A stretch of 36,404 bases of DNA from assembly GCA_034926415.1 (NCBI GenBank), contig JAYFRC010000064.1, forward strand, positions 1 through 36,404, written 5' to 3'. Under the pieces are notes generated by a model. That model saw nothing but the letters and a program-made list of their open reading frames with translations. It was not told the DNA's origin and ran no database searches. Positions 32,237 to 36,404 of the stretch are shown one piece after another (position 1 is the first letter of the stretch; each line of letters opens with the position of its first letter). The position numbers were made by a program, and so were the translations under genes. This stretch comes from JAYFRC01 sp034926415. GTDB lineage: Bacteria; Bacillota; Clostridia; Oscillospirales; Oscillospiraceae.

Positions 32237-33616
32237 TTGGAAGAACAGGCGAAAGCAAAAATACAGGAAAACAAAATGGGCGTTATGCCCGTGGGCAAGC
32301 TGCTTATAAATATGGCGGGGCCGACAATAATCTCGATGATCGTTATGGCGCTTTACAACATCGTCGACAGCGTGTTTGTTGCGTGGATAAACGAGGATGC
32401 GCTGGCGGCTCTGTCGCTGGCGTTTCCCATGCAGAACCTGATGATAGCCACGGCGACGGGTCTCGGCGTCGGCATGAACGCGCTGATTTCCCGCGCGCTC
32501 GGAAAGAGGGACAGGGTCCGCGCCGAAAAGACCGCGATGCAGGGACTGCTGCTGGAGCTCGTCGGTTTTGCGGCATTCTGCGTCGTCGGCGTGTTTTTTG
32601 CGCGGGCGTTTATCGAATCTCAGACAGACAGCGAGAGCATAATAGGATACGGAGCGCTGTATCTTCAGATATGCTGCTGCGGCAGCGTGGGAATGTTTAT
32701 TCAGCTTTCCTTTGAGCGCACGCTCCAGGCTACCGGCCGCACCTTCTATACGATGCTGACTCAGATGACGGGCGCGATAATAAACATCGTCCTCGACCCG
32801 ATACTCATCTTCGGACTTCTCGGCGCACCGAAGCTCGGGGTCGCCGGAGCAGCCGCGGCAACGGTGCTCGGTCAGCTTGTCGCAGGAATACTAGCGCTTA
32901 TATTTACGCTTTACAAAAACCCTGACGTGACGCTTTACATACACAACATCAAGCCAGACAGGGAGATAATTCTCCAGATACTTTCCATAGGCGTACCGTC
33001 GATACTGATGGTCTCCATAGGCTCCGTCATGTCGTTTTGCATCAACAAGATACTTATAGCCTTCACATCCACGGCCGTCGCGGTGTTCGGCATATACTTC
33101 AAGCTTCAGGGCTTTATGTTCATGCCTATCTTCGGACTCAACAACGGCATGGTGCCGATAGTCTCCTACAATTACGGCGCTCGGCACAGGGAACGCATGC
33201 TCCGCGCGATAAAGCTCAGCATGATTGCCGCGGAGTGTATAATGCTCTGCGGCTTGGTCCTGTTCGAGCTTATCCCGGACAAGCTGTTCATGCTTTTCAG
33301 CGCGTCGGAGGATATGCTTGCGATAGGTGTTCCCGCCCTGCGCACGATGGCGATAGCGTTTCTTGTCGCGGGCATCTGCGTCATCTCAAGTTCTGTGTGC
33401 CAGGCGCTGAGCAAGGGACTTTACAGCCTCTATATAGCGATAGGACGGCAGCTTGTCGTGCTCATTCCTGCGGCGTACATCCTCGCGCACGTCGGCGGAT
33501 TGTCGTACGTCTGGTGGGCGTGGCCGATAGCTGAGGTCGTGTCGCTAGCGCTGGCTCTGTATTTTGTGCGACGTACCATAAAAAATCTCGACTGGAGCGA
33601 AAGGAGAACATCATGA
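32237..33616 (+). CDS. MATE family efflux transporter (second copy)
   Basis: This 459-residue protein of about 12 membrane helices is a MATE exporter. Its first half opens with PVGKLLINMAGPTIISMIVMALYNIVDSVFV, with GMNALISRALGKRD later. The second half opens near ILQILSIGVPSILMVSIGSV and has IVSYNYGARHR. Motif layout is like MepA/NorM-type drug exporters, but no substrate can be assigned. I chose the TTG at 32237 because AGGGGGAAC lies about 6 nt upstream. An upstream in-frame TTG at 32213 has no site. It overlaps azlC by 4 bp (ATGA), so the exporter and AzlCD are translated together. Confidence 0.92.
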   Translation: MEEQAKAKIQENKMGVMPVGKLLINMAGPTIISMIVMALYNIVDSVFVAWINEDALAALSLAFPMQNLMIATATGLGVGMNALISRALGKRDRVRAEKTAMQGLLLELVGFAAFCVVGVFFARAFIESQTDSESIIGYGALYLQICCCGSVGMFIQLSFERTLQATGRTFYTMLTQMTGAIINIVLDPILIFGLLGAPKLGVAGAAAATVLGQLVAGILALIFTLYKNPDVTLYIHNIKPDREIILQILSIGVPSILMVSIGSVMSFCINKILIAFTSTAVAVFGIYFKLQGFMFMPIFGLNNGMVPIVSYNYGARHRERMLRAIKLSMIAAECIMLCGLVLFELIPDKLFMLFSASEDMLAIGVPALRTMAIAFLVAGICVISSSVCQALSKGLYSLYIAIGRQLVVLIPAAYILAHVGGLSYVWWAWPIAEVVSLALALYFVRRTIKNLDWSERRTS

Positions 33617-34323
33617 GAAGACGCGCTCTTGCCGAGGCTTTTCAGGTCACCGTTCCCGTGCTGGTCGGATATCTGGCCATCGGCATAGCGTTCGGATTGA
33701 TGCTTCAGGCGATAGGCTATAACTTTATATGGGCATTTTTCATGAGCCTCACGATATACGCCGGCTCCGGACAGTACCTCGGCGTTTCGCTGCTGGCTGC
33801 TGAGGCCGCGCTGACTCAGGTCGCGCTTCTGACGTTCCTGCTGAACTTCCGCCATATTGTGTACGGGCTTTCGCTTATCGAAAAGTTCGGGGATATACAC
33901 GGCCTTAAAAAATTCTACATGATATTCTCTCTGACCGACGAAACATACGCGCTTTTGACCTCCGTGCGTATTCCCACCGGTGTGGAGCCGCGCGCGTTTT
34001 ACCTGGCTATTGCCACGCTCGACCAGAGCTATTGGGTCATCGGAAGCGTCATCGGCAGCGTGATGGGCGCGGTGCTTGGCTTTGACACGACCGGAGTTGA
34101 GTTCGCTATGACCGCGCTGTTCACAGTCATAGCCGTCGAGCAGTGGAAAGCTTCGAAACAACACGCGCCTGCGATAATAGGCGCCGCGTGCACCTTCGTG
34201 TCTCTTAAGTTTATTGGACCCGACAATATGCTGCTCCCGGCGCTCGGTGCGATAGTGATGCTGCTTTTGCTCTCTAAAAACAAGCTGGAGGAAAATGGAG
34301 AAGGGGAGGCGGAGCAATGCTGA
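33613..34323 (+). CDS. azlC: Branched-chain amino acid exporter subunit AzlC
   Basis: This 236-residue membrane protein of about 7 helices matches the AzlC family, the large subunit of the AzlCD exporter. AzlCD exports branched-chain amino acids and their analogues such as azaleucine. Family blocks are GYLAIGIAFGLML near 20-32, TIYAGSGQYLGVSLL near 47-61, LLNFRHIVYGLSL near 76-88 and FSLTDETYALLTS near 105-117. Its ATG overlaps the MATE stop, and its stop overlaps azlD. The three genes form one operon. Substrate choice is inferred from the family. Confidence 0.93.
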   Translation: MRRRALAEAFQVTVPVLVGYLAIGIAFGLMLQAIGYNFIWAFFMSLTIYAGSGQYLGVSLLAAEAALTQVALLTFLLNFRHIVYGLSLIEKFGDIHGLKKFYMIFSLTDETYALLTSVRIPTGVEPRAFYLAIATLDQSYWVIGSVIGSVMGAVLGFDTTGVEFAMTALFTVIAVEQWKASKQHAPAIIGAACTFVSLKFIGPDNMLLPALGAIVMLLLLSKNKLEENGEGEAEQC

Positions 34324-34652
34324 CGGGTCATGCCTACGCAGTCGCCGCGATAGCAGTCATGGCGGGAGCGACGCTTTTGACGCGCGCGCTGCCGTTCCTT
34401 CTTTTCGGACGCAGCGACAAGCCGCCGAAAATAGTTATCTATCTCGGAAACGTTCTTCCCCCCGCAATAATCATGATGCTAATAATTTACTGTCTGCGAA
34501 CCGTCAGCTTCGGCTCCGGAAGCCACGGCATACCGGAATTTATCTGCGTCGCCGTCGCCGCAGCCCTGCATTGGTGGAAGGGAAACAATCTTCTGAGCAT
34601 TTTCTCAGCGACCGTACTTTATATGTTTCTTGTGCAGGCCGTGTTTGCATAA
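34317..34652 (+). CDS. azlD: Branched-chain amino acid exporter subunit AzlD
   Basis: This 111-residue membrane protein of 3-4 helices is the small AzlD subunit. VMAGATLLTRALPFLLF near 15-31 and YLGNVLPPAIIMMLIIYCLR near 42-61 are family blocks. It starts inside the last codons of azlC (overlap of 7 bp), a sign of coupled translation. It completes a heteromeric exporter with AzlC. No terminator was recognised directly after it. Confidence 0.92.
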   Translation: MLTGHAYAVAAIAVMAGATLLTRALPFLLFGRSDKPPKIVIYLGNVLPPAIIMMLIIYCLRTVSFGSGSHGIPEFICVAVAAALHWWKGNNLLSIFSATVLYMFLVQAVFA

Positions 34653-34666
34653 AAGCGTCATTTGCT

Positions 34667-34695
34667 CTTGTAAGCGGAGTCTTTAAGGGTTATAC
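34667..34695 (+). promoter_or_regulatory. Sigma-A promoter of the LCP gene
   Basis: TTGTAA at 34667-34672 and TATACT at 34690-34695 are spaced 17 bp. Transcription would start near 34702, right before an eight-codon mini-frame MSDKENW-stop (34705-34728) that ends 5 nt before the LCP start at 34734. An AAGGAG lies inside that mini-frame and serves the LCP gene. Confidence 0.6.
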
Positions 34696-34733
34696 TATAA
34701 GGGCTATGTCAGACAAGGAGAACTGGTAATATT

Positions 34734-35729
34734 ATGTCACATAAGAAAGTTAAGAAGCGCCGCCGCGCGCGCCATCGCGTTATCACGGCGCTTGTAGTCA
34801 TATTATTTGCCATCGCCGCCCTCGCGGGCGTTTACTATTGCTTTTTCAGCAAGCCGACCGTGCCGGTTACGGATACGAAAACTCCCTCTTCGGGCCAGAC
34901 GCAGACGACGGACGAAGAGAGCGTGAGCGGTCGCAAGGAAGATTTTTATACGGTGCTTCTTTGCGGAACGGACGACGGAAACGGCGGAACCGACACCATT
35001 ATGCTGATGGGCGTGGACGTGAAAAACGGCGATATCAACGTCGTAAGTGTCCCGCGCGATACACTTGTGGACGTAAGCTGGAACACCAAGAAAATAAACA
35101 GCACCTATAACAACGGCGGAATAGACAAACTCGAAAGCGAGCTTGAGGAAACGCTCGGTATACCTGTCGATTACTATGTGAAGGTTGATCTCAAGGGCTT
35201 TGTCAAGCTGGTCGACAAAATCGGCGGCGTATATTTCGACGTGCCGATAAACATGGACTACGACGACCCAACGCAGGATCTGCATATCCACGTCAACAAG
35301 GGATACCAGAAGCTTGACGGCGATACGGCCATCGGCGTTGTGCGGTTCCGCCATAACAACGACGGTACGGGCTACGGCACCGAGGACGTCGGCAGAATAG
35401 AGACGCAGCACGCGTTCCTGGCCGCCGTCGCGGAGCAGACGCTCAAGGTCAGCAATCTTTCAAAGATAGGTTCATTCGCCCAGATATTCAGCGATTATGT
35501 GGACAGCGACCTGAGCGTCGGAAACATGATATGGTTCGGCAAACAGGCCGTGAACATGGGTTCTGACAACATCCATTTTTCAACGCTTCCCGGCGATCCC
35601 AACGGCAAGTATATGGGCAGATATTACTACATTCTCGACCCGGCAGAAACGGTCACTATGGTCAACGAAACGATAAATCCTTATAAGGCCGACCTGACCG
35701 TTGACGATACGCATATTATAGGCAGCTGA
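34734..35729 (+). CDS. LytR-CpsA-Psr (LCP) family wall polymer ligase
   Basis: This 331-residue protein is a membrane-anchored LCP phosphotransferase that attaches teichoic-acid-like or other anionic polymers to peptidoglycan. A basic stretch (KKVKKRRRARHR) is followed by one membrane helix at about 16-38. The outside LCP domain is about 72-260. Conserved parts are FYTVLLCGTDD near 71-81, DTIMLMGVDVKNG near 87-99, VVSVPRDT near 103-110 with its catalytic arginine, INSTYNNGGIDKL, LKGFVKLVDKIGGVYFDVP and VRFRHNNDG. Length fits a standalone LCP protein. The SLH protein and M23 peptidase nearby make a small wall-related set, though they are not one operon. Confidence 0.94.
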   Translation: MSHKKVKKRRRARHRVITALVVILFAIAALAGVYYCFFSKPTVPVTDTKTPSSGQTQTTDEESVSGRKEDFYTVLLCGTDDGNGGTDTIMLMGVDVKNGDINVVSVPRDTLVDVSWNTKKINSTYNNGGIDKLESELEETLGIPVDYYVKVDLKGFVKLVDKIGGVYFDVPINMDYDDPTQDLHIHVNKGYQKLDGDTAIGVVRFRHNNDGTGYGTEDVGRIETQHAFLAAVAEQTLKVSNLSKIGSFAQIFSDYVDSDLSVGNMIWFGKQAVNMGSDNIHFSTLPGDPNGKYMGRYYYILDPAETVTMVNETINPYKADLTVDDTHIIGS

Positions 35730-35737
35730 CGGCAGTC

Positions 35738-35778
35738 AAAAAAGCGCGCCCGTTCCGGATTTCGGAACGGGCGCTTTT
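35738..35778 (+). terminator. Terminator after the LCP gene
   Basis: A 12-bp stem (35746-35757 with 35763-35774) with a GATTT loop is followed by four T. The left side is A-rich, so it can also act for the convergent M23 gene. Confidence 0.88.
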
Positions 35779-35826
35779 GCGCTGGGGAGAGGGGGCAAAA
35801 ACAAGAGAGGAGAGGGAAAAACGAAA

Positions 35827-36404
35827 TCATCCGGCGAGATATGTTTCCGGGTTTACATACTCGCCGCCGTCAATAACGGAAAAATGCAGGTGCGGCGCTA
35901 TCGCGCTTTCCGAACGGGCCGTGGAACCGACGGAGCCGATGATGTCTCCGGCTGCGACGGAAGCGCCTACCTTTACTGTCGGGGCGGCGGCAAGGTTTGC
36001 ATAAACGCTCTGCGTGCCGTCACCGTGGTCTATCGTAACGCATGTGCCCATCCAGTAATCGTCGACTATTTCGGCCACGGTCCCGCTGTGGCAGGCACGC
36101 ACTTTTGTGCCGAGGTCGACGGCGATATCGATGCCGTTGTGGGTGCGCCAGTCGTTCATCGTCGGGCTGTAAAGCAAATCTTCAATGCTGAACGACGTTA
36201 TGACTTTTCCCGTGACCGGAGCGACGATAAGGGAAGAGTACTGGTCCGAATCGTCGGAGGTTATCTCCACGACGTCGGTATAGGGCTCGTCGTCAGGTAC
36301 GCTCTCTTCGGGCATTTCGGGAGTCTCCGCGACGTATGGCTCGGATATTACCGCGCCGCCGGCGGTAGCGGCGTATTCATCGCCGGAGCCGTTGTCGTTG
36401 AGGT
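35827..36404 (-). CDS. M23 family metallopeptidase, cut by window edge
   Basis: The C-terminal 192 residues of an M23 (LytM-type) zinc endopeptidase are visible, open to the window edge, so the N-terminus is missing. The zinc-site blocks are HNGIDIAVD (H and D ligands) and APHLHFSV (HLH), with TGKVITSF, GTVAEI and IDHGDGTQSVY as the conserved beta-sheet core. Such enzymes cut the peptide cross-links of peptidoglycan or act as amidase activators. The visible N-terminal part is an acidic, low-complexity linker. An ATG at 36315 is inside the frame, but coding continues upstream of it. Its stop is close to the LCP terminator. Confidence 0.9.
   Translation of the reverse strand, partial: LNDNGSGDEYAATAGGAVISEPYVAETPEMPEESVPDDEPYTDVVEITSDDSDQYSSLIVAPVTGKVITSFSIEDLLYSPTMNDWRTHNGIDIAVDLGTKVRACHSGTVAEIVDDYWMGTCVTIDHGDGTQSVYANLAAAPTVKVGASVAAGDIIGSVGSTARSESAIAPHLHFSVIDGGEYVNPETYLAG

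Noticed and set aside
1..36404. CRISPR array, tRNA or rRNA genes, transposon ends
   Set aside because: No evenly spaced repeats, no cloverleaf with TTCGAAT-type loops, no rRNA core blocks and no transposase or integrase frames were found on reading both strands.

Overview
The window looks like a chromosomal segment of a moderately GC-rich member of the Clostridia, most likely Oscillospirales. The evidence is the classic Firmicutes order gdpP-rplI-dnaB followed by tilS-hpt-ftsH, an RNase J, a T-box leader, SLH-anchored and LytR-CpsA-Psr wall proteins, AzlCD, and purine-rich Shine-Dalgarno sites, several of them in front of TTG starts. No rRNA, tRNA, CRISPR array, insertion sequence or prophage was seen.

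Layout. Bases 1-1088 are an AT-rich oddity: a lone lipoprotein gene, then a broken remnant of an SH3b-domain gene between two hairpins. Bases 1089-3279 (minus) carry sseB-like, shikimate-kinase-like and nfo genes. Bases 3386-11149 (minus) are one long housekeeping run, gdpP-rplI-dnaB-tilS-hpt-ftsH, driven from an extended -10 promoter near 11213 and closed by a strong terminator at 3350-3384. Bases 11150-11713 are a divergent control region with an unusually long structured leader for RNase J. Bases 11714-18608 (plus) hold RNase J, an RlmL/YpsC-type RNA methyltransferase, an M18 aminopeptidase, asnA, nnrE and ogt. Bases 18640-23046 (minus) hold a MATE exporter, proC and a glutamine-dependent asparagine synthetase behind an Asn-specific T-box. 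Bases 23533-25583 are a divergent pair, a BKACE-family enzyme and a LysR regulator. Bases 25633-27614 (minus) hold a TrpR/YerC-like regulator, an FkbM methyltransferase and a small membrane protein. Bases 27751-36404 hold a patatin-like lipase, a CBS-type pyrophosphatase, an SLH-GH25 wall hydrolase, a MATE-azlC-azlD operon, an LCP ligase and a partial M23 peptidase (minus).

How the genes work together. Most of the window is core information processing (dnaB, rplI, tilS, RNase J, RNA methyltransferase), nucleotide and second-messenger handling (hpt, gdpP, pyrophosphatase), asparagine and proline synthesis, and wall maintenance. Two unrelated asparagine synthetases lie within 7 kb, one under T-box control and one under a plain promoter. 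The accessory part is the BKACE/LysR pair, the exporter operon and the FkbM/small-membrane-protein pair.

I found no clear new multi-gene defence or mobile system. The most rewarding leads are the RNase J leader with two terminator-like hairpins, an amber codon interrupting the natural N-terminus of tilS, a shikimate-kinase-like protein that lacks the usual substrate arginine, and the BKACE/LysR pair with no surrounding pathway.
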